NCBI RefSeq assembly: GCF_900177715.1
Contig: NZ_FXWG01000001.1
Coordinates: forward strand, 869,501 to 933,500
DNA from: Altererythrobacter xiamenensis
GTDB taxonomy: Bacteria; Pseudomonadota; Alphaproteobacteria; Sphingomonadales; Sphingomonadaceae
Length of the DNA stretch: 64,000 nt
Reading direction: 5' to 3'
The notes below the pieces were generated by a model. It had not been told where the DNA came from. It made no database searches and saw nothing but the letters and a program-made list of their open reading frames with translations. Shown piece after piece: positions 24,715 to 32,740 of this stretch. A program made the translations under genes and the position numbers. The first letter of the stretch is position 1, and each line of letters opens with the position of its first letter.

Positions 24715-25829
24715 TGCGGGCTCTTTTGCTGGCCAGCGCGGCCCTGTTCGCAATGCCGCTCGCTGCCCAAGACCATGCTCACCACGGGTCTCATGCAGAG
24801 GCCGAGGCGAACACCACGGGTGAGGCGATGGATCACTGCGCCATGGGGCACCTCCCCCCGGAGCAGTGCCCCCCGGCAGAACAACCGGCCGAGCCGGAGA
24901 CGATGGACCATTCCCAAATGGACCACTCCCAGATGGACCATTCTGCCATGGGCCATGCACAACCGCAGGCCGATGCCGATCCCCACGCCGGGATGGACCA
25001 TTCGCAGATGGATCACTCCGGCATGGATCACTCCGGCCATTCGATGGATGCGATGGACAAATCCGCGCCCGGAGCAGCGCCGGAAAGCGCAGTCCCTCCC
25101 CGCGCTCTCGAAGGCCCGCGCCATGCCGCCGATGCCATCTGGGGCGAAGCGGTGATGGCACCGGCCCGCGAACAGCTCGCCGATGAAAACGGTGGCATGA
25201 AAACCGGCATGGTTATGGTCGAACGTCTGGAGGCCCGCATCCCGGTCGACGGCGGCGAAGACGGATATTTGTGGGATGCCCAATCCTGGTACGGCGGCGA
25301 TCTCAACCGTTTCGTTCTCAAGACCGAAGGCGAAGGCGAGATCGACGGCGCACTCGAAGATGCCGAAGTGCAGGCTCTTTTCAGCCGGGCGATCGGCCCG
25401 TTCTTCGACCTGCAGGCCGGCGCACGGATCGATGTCGAGCCCGAGACCCGCAGTCACCTCGTCCTCGGTGTGCAGGGCCTCGCGCCCTACATGTTCCATG
25501 TCGACGGCGCGCTGTTCCTGTCCGATCGCGGGGACCTCACCGCGCGGGTCGAAGCGGAGTACGATCAGAAGATCACCCATAGGCTGATCCTGCAGCCGCG
25601 TTTCGAACTCGAAGCTGCTGCGCAAGACATCCCCGAGCGCGATGTCGGCGCAGGCCTGACCAAGATCGAGCCGGGGCTGCGACTGCGCTACGAAATCGCC
25701 CGCGAGTTCGCGCCCTATGTGGGCATCGAATACGAAGCGAAGCTGGGCGAGACGGCGGATATCGCCCGGGCCAAAGGCGAAGACCCCGACGGCTTCAAGT
25801 TCCTCGTCGGATTGCGCGCCTGGTTCTGA
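24714..25829 (+). CDS. copB: Outer-membrane copper resistance protein CopB
   Basis: The 371-residue protein from ATG 24714 overlaps the copA TGA by one base (TGATG). A signal peptide (LLLASAALFAMPLAA) is followed by a low-complexity His/Met region with repeated MDHS units (about 40-115, such as MDHSQMDHSQMDHSAMGH), which bind copper. The CopB barrel domain then begins ...HAADAIWGEAVMAPAREQL and ends GFKFLVGLRAWF with a terminal Phe. It acts with CopA to sequester copper. The internal repeats are prone to slippage and length change. Confidence 0.94.
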   Translation: MRALLLASAALFAMPLAAQDHAHHGSHAEAEANTTGEAMDHCAMGHLPPEQCPPAEQPAEPETMDHSQMDHSQMDHSAMGHAQPQADADPHAGMDHSQMDHSGMDHSGHSMDAMDKSAPGAAPESAVPPRALEGPRHAADAIWGEAVMAPAREQLADENGGMKTGMVMVERLEARIPVDGGEDGYLWDAQSWYGGDLNRFVLKTEGEGEIDGALEDAEVQALFSRAIGPFFDLQAGARIDVEPETRSHLVLGVQGLAPYMFHVDGALFLSDRGDLTARVEAEYDQKITHRLILQPRFELEAAAQDIPERDVGAGLTKIEPGLRLRYEIAREFAPYVGIEYEAKLGETADIARAKGEDPDGFKFLVGLRAWF

Positions 25830-25929
25830 CCGCGCCGCCGGTCTATCACCGAACTTTCTGAAATTGCTGCACCGGTATGCAGAACCCCGGCGATCCATCT
25901 TTCGCGGCGCAACGCGCCGTCTTGCCCCG

Positions 25930-25958
25930 TTTTGAAATGCAGGTATGCTCGATTCCAA
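25930..25958. promoter_or_regulatory. Putative lipid-regulon box, site A
   Basis: TTTTGAAATGCAGGTATG followed by CTCGATTCCAA matches site B in 15 of 18 core positions and site C in 13. It lies 47 bases before the acyl-CoA dehydrogenase remnant and its coupled transporter. See sites at 34603 and 39599. Confidence 0.45.
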
Positions 25959-26004
25959 CGAACGCGGGAGGCGCTTGCCGACTCGCGTCATGGGAGAGAG
26001 CGGC

Positions 26005-26232
26005 ATGGCATGGGATCTCGAGACTGATTTCGAGTTTCAGAAGAAACGCGGCAGAATAAGAGAGTTCGTCCGCCTAATGATCGAGCCCGTGGGGATGCGG
26101 GGTGAGTTCGGCTGCCAGCGGGAAGGTCCGGACAATGCGGGGATTATTGCGCACCGCGAAAGCCTTGAGCAGAAAGGGCGGTATCTCGAACCGCTGCTTG
26201 CCGCCAACGAACTCGCTGAGGCAGCCGAATGA
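26005..26232 (+). pseudogene. Acyl-CoA dehydrogenase remnant with a large internal deletion
   Basis: The 75-codon frame begins like long acyl-CoA dehydrogenases of this group (MAWDLETDFEFQKKRGRIRE then FVRLMIEPVG). It then jumps to a piece that normally lies about 70 residues further on (FGCQREGPDNAGIIAH then LEQKGRYLEPLLAANE, compare FGCQAPDSGNAEILAHYG...EEQKxKYLEPLL in intact relatives). The FAD-binding and catalytic parts are absent. Its TGA overlaps the transporter ATG (26229), so it may now serve only to carry ribosomes to that gene. GGAGAG precedes its ATG. It is too short to be an active enzyme. Confidence 0.7.
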
Positions 26233-27749
26233 GTTCCGCCGCAGGAGTAGCCTTCGAGGCACTCGACAATTCAGCCCAGAAGCTCGGCCTCGGTACACAG
26301 CTGAGTTATGGCGCCGGTGCAATGGCCAATGGGGTCAAGAGCGCGGCCTTTTCCAGCTATCTGATGCTCTACTTCAACCAGGTGGTCGGCGTGCCTGCGG
26401 CAATCGTCGGCACCGCGCTGGCGATGACCTTGCTGGTCGATGCTATCGTCGATCCGTTTCTCGGCCGCTGGGCCGATGTCACCCGCTCGCGCTGGGGCAG
26501 GCGGCACCCCTTCATGTACGCAGCGGCAATCCCGACTACGATCTTCTTCTTCCTAACCTGGTTTCCGCCCGACGGGCTGACCCATATCCAGCTGGGCCTG
26601 TGGATTTTCGCTTTCGCGGCAGCGACCCGTGCTTCGATCAGCGCCTTCGAGATCAACGCTTCGGCAATGGCGCCGGAGTTGTCCGGTAACTACGCCCAGC
26701 GCACCCGCCTGTTCAGCCTGCGCTACTGGTTCGGCTATGCCGGAGCATACGGCTTTGCGTCCTTCTCGCTTGCCTTCATCTTTATCGAGACTTCGGAATA
26801 TCCGCGGGGGCAGCTCAATCCGGCCAGCTACAGCAATTTCGCCTTGCTGGGTGCCGCCCTGATCTTCATCGCCATCCTCGTTTGCGCGGCGGGCACGCAT
26901 AATCGCATCCCCTTCATGCGCCAGGCAGATGGTCACCCCGACGACCAGAAGATGGCTTTTCGCGAACACCTTTCAGAGATGCTGAGCGCCTTCCGCAATC
27001 GTGGCTTTCTCGCGATCTTCGGCTTCGGCGTTTTCAAATATACCGCGATCGGCCTCTACAGCGCGACGACACTCTATTTCGGCACCTACCTGTTTAAGCT
27101 CAATACGGCGCAGCTCGCGCTGCTTACGCTGGACAGCTTCGTTGCCGCGACGCTCGCAGCCCCGCTTGCGCCGATCTTTTCCAACTGGCTGGGCAAGCGC
27201 AAGAGCTCGATGATCTTTGCCGTACTCGGCGTCTCCATCGGGCTTACCCCGCTGCTGCTCAGCTATCTCGACATGTTCTTCGTGCCCGGCGACAGCCTGC
27301 TCGTCCCGGTGCTCTTCGTCATTGGCGCAGTCTATGGGGCGATGGTCGCGATATCCCTGATCAACACCTCCTCGATGCTGGCGGACGTGGTCGAGGACAG
27401 CGCGGTGGCGACCGGCAAGCACACTGCCGGGACGTTCTTTTCAGCATCAAGCTTCATGCAGCAATGCTCCAACGCATTGGGCCTGTTCGTCGCAGGCCAG
27501 GTTCTTGCCATATCGCAATTCCCGGAGAAGGCGGATCCCGCGACCATCCCGGAAAGTGTAGTGGACAGCCTGCTCATCCATTACATACCTACCTCGATCG
27601 GCCTCTGGACGATCGGAGCGCTGATACTGACGTTCTACCCGATCACGCGTGAGCGGCATGAGCGCAATATCGAGATACTGCGAGCGCGTGAGGCCGAAGC
27701 GCGTGAACAGCAGCAGCGCGACACGCCGCTGGGCGGGCCTGCGCGGTGA
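26229..27749 (+). CDS. MFS transporter, GPH (glycoside-pentoside-hexuronide) type
   Basis: The 506-residue, 12-helix protein has LGLGTQLSYGAGAMANGVKS at the N-terminus and VDAIVDPFLGRWADVTRSRWGRRHPFM, the GPH signature between helices 2 and 3. ...NTSSMLADVVEDSAVATGKHTAG lies between helices 10 and 11. These are cation symporters; in sphingomonads they also occur beside lipid and aromatic catabolic genes, so the substrate here need not be a sugar. It starts inside the stop of the acyl-CoA dehydrogenase remnant (ATGA) and precedes two acyl-CoA dehydrogenase genes on the same strand. Confidence 0.92.
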   Translation: MSSAAGVAFEALDNSAQKLGLGTQLSYGAGAMANGVKSAAFSSYLMLYFNQVVGVPAAIVGTALAMTLLVDAIVDPFLGRWADVTRSRWGRRHPFMYAAAIPTTIFFFLTWFPPDGLTHIQLGLWIFAFAAATRASISAFEINASAMAPELSGNYAQRTRLFSLRYWFGYAGAYGFASFSLAFIFIETSEYPRGQLNPASYSNFALLGAALIFIAILVCAAGTHNRIPFMRQADGHPDDQKMAFREHLSEMLSAFRNRGFLAIFGFGVFKYTAIGLYSATTLYFGTYLFKLNTAQLALLTLDSFVAATLAAPLAPIFSNWLGKRKSSMIFAVLGVSIGLTPLLLSYLDMFFVPGDSLLVPVLFVIGAVYGAMVAISLINTSSMLADVVEDSAVATGKHTAGTFFSASSFMQQCSNALGLFVAGQVLAISQFPEKADPATIPESVVDSLLIHYIPTSIGLWTIGALILTFYPITRERHERNIEILRAREAEAREQQQRDTPLGGPAR

Positions 27750-27836
27750 TACACCCCCCCGATGGCGCGTTGCCGTAACGGCTTTGGCAGAATCCGGCCG
27801 AGAGATTAAAAGACCCCCGAAAGGAGAGTTACAGCG

Positions 27837-29048
27837 ATGGCGACTCAAGTGGATACCCCCGCCCAGAGCGAGGCAGACACCTTCCGCGAGGAGGTTCAGG
27901 CCTTCCTGCGCGACAATTTCCCGGAAGAACTCAAGAACAAGGGCAATGCGCTTGCCGGCGTCGACGGGCCAACCGAAGAGACACCCGCCCAGAAGGCTTG
28001 GCGCGAGGCCGTCGGCAGCCGCGGCTGGGGCACGCCGACCTGGCCCAAGGAATATGGCGGCGGCGGGCTGTCCAAGGCCGAGGCCAAGATCATCGATCAG
28101 GAATTCGCCAAGGCGGGTGCCTATAACCCGATCGGCGGCATGGGCGTGATGATGTTCGGTCCGACGCTGCTCGAATACGGCAGCGAGGCGCAGAAGCAGG
28201 AGCATATCCCGCCGATCTGCCGCGGAGAGATCCGCTGGTGCCAGGGCTATTCCGAACCCAATGCCGGTTCGGACCTTGCGAACCTGCAGACCTTTGCCGA
28301 GGACAAGGGCGACCACTATCTCGTCAACGGCCAGAAGACCTGGACCAGCGGCGGTCAGTGGGCGGACAAGTGCTTCGCCATCGTGCGCACCGACAAGAGC
28401 GACAAGCACAAGGGCATCAGTTTCATGCTGATCGACATGGATGCAGAAGGCGTCGAAGTTCGTCCGATCACCATGATTTCGGGCACCAGCCCGTTCTGCG
28501 AGACTTTCTTCACCGATGTGAAGGTGCCCAAGGAAAACCTCGTCGGCGAGGAAGGCCAGGGCTGGACCATCGGCAAGCGCCTGCTTCAGCACGAACGGAC
28601 CAATATCTCGGGCGGCGGCAGCCTGGCCCGGATGATGGGGCAGAGCCTCGGCGCGATCGCCAAGAAATATGGCGAGACCGATGCCGATGGCGAGCTCGCG
28701 GACAAGGTGCTTCGTGACAAGATCGCGGACTTCGAAATCCGCTGGTCGAGCTTCCTCCTCACTGCGCGCCGCGCGGCCGAGGAATCGAAGGCACAGGGCG
28801 GCGTGTCCGAAATCAGCTCGGTACTGAAGAAACTCGGCACAAAGCTGAGCCAGGAACGCTCCGAACTGCTGATCGAGATCCGCGGCCTGCAAGGGCTCGG
28901 CTGGGAAGGCGACAGCTTCACCGACAGCGAGCTGGAAGCCGTGCGCGGCTGGCTCTTCGGCAAGGCGACGACGATCTACGGCGGCTCGACCGAAATCCAG
29001 AACAACATCATTTCCAAGCGTGTCCTCGGCATGCTGGATCACCAGTAA
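27837..29048 (+). CDS. Acyl-CoA dehydrogenase, first subunit of an adjacent pair
   Basis: The 403-residue protein opens at ATG 27837 behind AAGGAGAG. It has the ACAD fold: helical N-domain (FREEVQAFLRDNFPEE), flavin/substrate segment WCQGYSEPNAGSDLANLQT, VNGQKTWTSGGQWADKCF, FFTDVKVPKENLVGEEGQGW, and C-terminal TIYGGSTEIQNNIISKRVLG, which contacts FAD. It is followed after 18 bases by a shorter ACAD lacking the GGSTEIQ-type ending. Such neighbour pairs form mixed alpha2beta2 enzymes in steroid and ring side-chain degradation (FadE/ChsE types), which is the likely arrangement here. Confidence 0.93.
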   Translation: MATQVDTPAQSEADTFREEVQAFLRDNFPEELKNKGNALAGVDGPTEETPAQKAWREAVGSRGWGTPTWPKEYGGGGLSKAEAKIIDQEFAKAGAYNPIGGMGVMMFGPTLLEYGSEAQKQEHIPPICRGEIRWCQGYSEPNAGSDLANLQTFAEDKGDHYLVNGQKTWTSGGQWADKCFAIVRTDKSDKHKGISFMLIDMDAEGVEVRPITMISGTSPFCETFFTDVKVPKENLVGEEGQGWTIGKRLLQHERTNISGGGSLARMMGQSLGAIAKKYGETDADGELADKVLRDKIADFEIRWSSFLLTARRAAEESKAQGGVSEISSVLKKLGTKLSQERSELLIEIRGLQGLGWEGDSFTDSELEAVRGWLFGKATTIYGGSTEIQNNIISKRVLGMLDHQ

Positions 29049-29066
29049 GAGAGGGGAGCTCGAACA

Positions 29067-30137
29067 ATGGCAGTTCTCAACGAAGAACAGGAAATGCTGC
29101 GCGACATGGCGCGCGACTGGGCGACCAACGAAAGCCCGGTGACCGAGTTTCGCAAGGTCCGCGCAAGCGGCGAGCCTGAAGCCTTCAATCGCGATGCCTA
29201 TGCGACCATGGCCGAAATGGGCTGGGCGGGGGTCATCATTCCCGAAGAGCATGGCGGTTCGGACTTCGGCTGGCTTTCGGCCGGTCTCGTCATCGAGGAA
29301 CTCGGAAAGACGCTCACCGCCAGTCCGCTGGCGATGAACACGGTGGCGGCCTCCGCGATCATCCTCGGCGGCAGCGACGAGCAGAAGGCGAAGTATCTGC
29401 CCAAGCTCGCCAGCGGCGAAATGATCGCCACCCTCGCCATCGATGAAGGCGCAAAGCACGATCCGTCGGCGATCGAGGCTTCGGTCTCGGGCGGCAAGAT
29501 CACCGGCACCAAGGCCTTCGTGCCCGAAGCGCACGGCGCCGATCTCTTCGTGGTTGCAGCGAAAGACGGGCTTTATCTGGTCGAGAAGGGCGATGGCGTC
29601 TCGCTTGCCACGCGCAAGCTGACCGACCAGCGCAGCCATGCGGACGTGACGTTCGACGGTGCGGCCGCAGACAAGCTCGAAGCCGGCGGCGACACCCTGC
29701 TCGCCGACGTGCTCGACCGCGCGCGCATCCTGACCTCGGCCGAAATGCTCGGCATGGCGCAGCAGGTGTTCGACGACACGCTCGACTATCTGAAGCAGCG
29801 CGTGCAGTTCAACCAGGTGCTCGCCACCTTCCAGGCGCTGCAGCACCGCATGGCCGATCTCTTCGCCGACCTTGCGCAGATGCGCTCGGCGGTCGAAGGC
29901 GGCCTGCAGGCGCTCGACAGCGGCTTCGGCATCGACCGTGCTGCCGCGATCGCCAAGTCCGAGGCCAACCGCGTGCTGCACAAGATGGCGAACGAAGGCA
30001 TCCAGTTGCACGGCGGGATCGGCATGACCGACGAGTACGACGTCGGCTTCTACCTGAAGCGCGCCCGCGTGCTCGAAGCCAGCTTCGGCTCGTCCGGATA
30101 TCTCAAGGACCGCTTCGCCACGCTCGGTGGCTATTGA
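29067..30137 (+). CDS. Acyl-CoA dehydrogenase, second (shorter) subunit of the pair
   Basis: The 356-residue ACAD-like protein begins MAVLNEEQEMLRDMARDWAT. The middle domain is reduced: the usual TEPxxGSD segment reads AIDEGAKHDPSAIEASV, and the shortened barrel has KITGTKAFVPEAHGADLFVVA. The C-domain keeps NRVLHKMANEGIQLHGGIGM then TDEYDVGFYLKRA, but ends EASFGSSGYLKDRFATLGGY instead of the FAD-binding GGTxEIQ motif. It therefore probably cannot bind FAD fully alone and works with the preceding subunit (inference). The next transporter gene overlaps its stop. Confidence 0.92.
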   Translation: MAVLNEEQEMLRDMARDWATNESPVTEFRKVRASGEPEAFNRDAYATMAEMGWAGVIIPEEHGGSDFGWLSAGLVIEELGKTLTASPLAMNTVAASAIILGGSDEQKAKYLPKLASGEMIATLAIDEGAKHDPSAIEASVSGGKITGTKAFVPEAHGADLFVVAAKDGLYLVEKGDGVSLATRKLTDQRSHADVTFDGAAADKLEAGGDTLLADVLDRARILTSAEMLGMAQQVFDDTLDYLKQRVQFNQVLATFQALQHRMADLFADLAQMRSAVEGGLQALDSGFGIDRAAAIAKSEANRVLHKMANEGIQLHGGIGMTDEYDVGFYLKRARVLEASFGSSGYLKDRFATLGGY

Positions 30138-31453
30138 GCGACGCCCTCGCCCCTTCGGGTGAGGATATGGAGACGCTCCCGGATGGCAACGTCTGGGAGC
30201 GTCACCGGGCCTTCATGGAGGCCAATCTCAGGCGTAACTATTCCGTCAATCTGACGCATGGCGTCTTTGGGATGACGGGCTTTCGCCTGATCTACGCCCC
30301 CACGATCATCCCTGCCTACCTCTACCTTCTGACCGGAAGCGCTGCGGCCGTCGGCCTCGGCACCGCACTGCTGCAGCTGGGCGGCACGATCTCGCCGATC
30401 CTTTCGGGCGCTCAGGTCGAAAGCCGCAAGCGTATCCTGCCATACGCCATCACGGTCGGCTCGATGATGCGCGTGATGATCCTCATCCTCGCCATCGCGG
30501 CATGGACGCTCGAAGGCACTGCCCTGCTGGCGGTTACCCTGGGGTCGTTCCTCCTGCTCGGCTTCTTCTCCGGAGCGCAGCGCGTCGCCTTCCAGATGCT
30601 GATGGCGAAGGTCATTCCGATCGCACGACGCGGGCGATTGCAGGGTATCCGCAACATGGTCGGCGGGCTCATTGCCGCCGGACTTGCCTGGGTAGCCGGG
30701 CATTATTTCATCGAGCAGCAATGGCTCGGCAATGGCTATGCGACGACATTCCTGCTCGCCTTCGCCCTGACATCTGTCGGGCTGGTGGTGCTGCAATTCG
30801 GATTGCGTGAGCCCGACGCGCCATCGCTGCGCCCCGCCCTCCCCTTGCGGGATAGGTTTCGCCAGTTCGGCGAACTGCTGACGCATCGCGATTTCCGCGC
30901 CTTTCTCTGGGCGCACGGTTTTGCCGCGATCGCCCGCGTCGGCCTCCCTTTCTGGACGCTCTATGTCGGCGAGCGACAGGGTCTGGACGGGGCGCTGATC
31001 GGCAGTCTCAGCCTCGCCTTTCTCGCAGCCGACACGCTTTCCAACCTCGCATGGGGCTCGCTCGGTGATCGCTTCGGCTTTCGCAGCGTCTATCTCGGCG
31101 CGCTGGTCTGCAGCCTTGCGGGAATGGGGCTGCTCGTCTTCGGAGAAGGCTGGTTACTCTATGCCGCGTTTGCCGCGCTCGGCTTCGGCTTTTCGGGCTG
31201 GATGATGGCCGCGGTCACGCTCGTGCTCGAGTTTGGCGAGCATGAGGATATTCCCATGCGCCTGGCGCTCACAACCACGGTCGAAGGCGGCGTATCCTCT
31301 GTCGGCCCTGTGGTCGCGGGGCTTGCCATTGCCGCGCTCGGCTATGCGCCGCTGCTGGTTGCCGCTTTCGGCGCGCTTTTCGCGTCTCTGGTCCTGATGA
31401 TATGGCGCGTTCGTGAGCCGCGCCAGATCGGGTCGAGCGGCTCAGCCCCCTGA
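30134..31453 (+). CDS. MFS transporter
   Basis: The 439-residue protein has about 12 hydrophobic helices (FRLIYAPTIIPAYLYLLTGS, GFFSGAQRVAFQMLMAKVIP, NLAWGSLGDRFGFRSVYLGA). The frame opens at TTG 30134, overlapping the ACAD stop by TTGA; ATG 30167 with GGTGAGG close upstream is an alternative. Motif A-like GDRFGFR lies between helices 8 and 9. The substrate is unknown. It ends 12 bases inside the convergent double-TetR gene. Confidence 0.88.
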   Translation: MSDALAPSGEDMETLPDGNVWERHRAFMEANLRRNYSVNLTHGVFGMTGFRLIYAPTIIPAYLYLLTGSAAAVGLGTALLQLGGTISPILSGAQVESRKRILPYAITVGSMMRVMILILAIAAWTLEGTALLAVTLGSFLLLGFFSGAQRVAFQMLMAKVIPIARRGRLQGIRNMVGGLIAAGLAWVAGHYFIEQQWLGNGYATTFLLAFALTSVGLVVLQFGLREPDAPSLRPALPLRDRFRQFGELLTHRDFRAFLWAHGFAAIARVGLPFWTLYVGERQGLDGALIGSLSLAFLAADTLSNLAWGSLGDRFGFRSVYLGALVCSLAGMGLLVFGEGWLLYAAFAALGFGFSGWMMAAVTLVLEFGEHEDIPMRLALTTTVEGGVSSVGPVVAGLAIAALGYAPLLVAAFGALFASLVLMIWRVREPRQIGSSGSAP

Positions 31454-32677
31454 CGGATCGCTGAGCATGCCGCGCGACAGGACTGACAGATAGGTCCGGA
31501 TCGCTTCTTCCCGATCGTCGAACCGTTCGGTCCAGCGACGCGCTTCGTAGGCGCTGTTGATGGTCGACATGATGACCTGGCTGGCGATGAGCGGATCGAC
31601 CGCACGCAAGGAGCCATCGGCGATGCCGTCTATGAGGATTCCCGCGAAACGCCGCGCCAGACGGTTCGAACGCGTGACGACATCGGCTTTCTGTGTGGAT
31701 TCGAGCGCCTGAAGCGCAGTGGTCCGCAAAAGCGGCATCGGATCGTTGAATTGGAGATCGACAAGCTCATGCAGGGCACTCGACAGGCGCGTCCAATAGT
31801 CGGCATCCACGTCGAGCGCTGCAAGTTGCACGGCGGATAACCGGTCATAACTCCTCTGGAAGCAGGCGAGGACCAGTTCATCCTTGGCCTCATGGTGGTG
31901 ATAGAAGCTGCCCTTGGTGACATTTAGCGCCTTGGCGATCCGGTTGACCGACGCACCGCGATAGCCGCGCTGGTTGATCATGACCGTCGCAGCACGCAGA
32001 AACGCGTCGTTCTGGCTGGTCGCATCGGGCTCGCTGGTGCGCCAGTCACCCTCCAGGCGCTCCGGCGTCCAGTGTCCGCAATCGGCCGACAGTCCATGAG
32101 CGAGAATATCGAAAAGACGATCTTCGACCCGCGAGAAGTCGAGTACCGAGTAACGGCGCGACCAGATCGGCCACCACATGATTGCCTCGAGTAGGATATG
32201 CGCGCGAGCGAGGTTGAGTGCGCGTACGTCCCGGTCCTCGCTTCCACCGAAGAAGGCCTGCACCGTCTCGATAATCTGCCGATAATGCAGGAGCAGCGGC
32301 TGCTGCGCCTCCTGGTCTAGCGAACGGATTTCCGAAAGCGCAGTGAGCAGGCCGCTTTCGCCGCTGCGAATGCGGGTACGCAGCGCGATATGAAGCTTCA
32401 GGAAATGACGCAGGCGGGCAGCAGTATCCGGTTGGGCAAGCGCTTCGCGCGCAATGCTTTCCATCCGGGTCAGCGTGTCTTCGTAAACCGCAACGACCAG
32501 CTGTTCCTTGCGCTTGAAATAATATGTGATGCTGGTGGCATTGAGACCAATCGCGCTAGCGACTTCAGAGAGCGTGGTGGCCTGAACCCCCACCTCGTTG
32601 ATCAAGGTCGATGCAGCGTTGATGATCGCCTGGCGCTTCTCGCCAAACCGCTTCGTCTCGACACTCTTGCTCGCCAT
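31442..32677 (-). CDS. Tandem TetR regulator (two TetR units in one chain)
   Basis: At 411 residues this is twice the usual TetR length. HTH 1 is at about 15-60 (IINAASTLINEVGVQATTLS then EVASAIGLNATSITYYFKRK). HTH 2 is at about 225-268 (FLRAATVMINQRGYRGASVN then RIAKALNVTKGSFYHHHEAK). Each is followed by its own helical ligand domain. A single chain may thus act like a dimer on uneven half-sites. It sits between the transporter/ACAD operon and the convergent-orientation ligase gene, 63 bases downstream of that gene. It is the best candidate to read the sites at 25930, 34603 and 39599. Confidence 0.92.
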   Translation of the reverse strand: MASKSVETKRFGEKRQAIINAASTLINEVGVQATTLSEVASAIGLNATSITYYFKRKEQLVVAVYEDTLTRMESIAREALAQPDTAARLRHFLKLHIALRTRIRSGESGLLTALSEIRSLDQEAQQPLLLHYRQIIETVQAFFGGSEDRDVRALNLARAHILLEAIMWWPIWSRRYSVLDFSRVEDRLFDILAHGLSADCGHWTPERLEGDWRTSEPDATSQNDAFLRAATVMINQRGYRGASVNRIAKALNVTKGSFYHHHEAKDELVLACFQRSYDRLSAVQLAALDVDADYWTRLSSALHELVDLQFNDPMPLLRTTALQALESTQKADVVTRSNRLARRFAGILIDGIADGSLRAVDPLIASQVIMSTINSAYEARRWTERFDDREEAIRTYLSVLSRGMLSDPSGG

Positions 32678-32740
32678 AGGCCCCCAACCTCTCTCGAACT
32701 TTATACCGGCCTCCCGGCTGTTACCAATCGGCGCCCCCGC

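Noticed and set aside
27447-30011. Very long minus-strand open frame (854 codons) across two acyl-CoA dehydrogenase genes
   Set aside because: It runs opposite clear acyl-CoA dehydrogenases with intact motifs. High GC keeps the antisense frame free of stops; the translated product has low-complexity runs and no domain.
32692-32710. Possible fourth box (TCGAACTTTATACCGGC) at the tandem-TetR promoter
   Set aside because: The spacing between TCGAA and ATACC differs by 3 bases from the other boxes, so I did not list it as a site.
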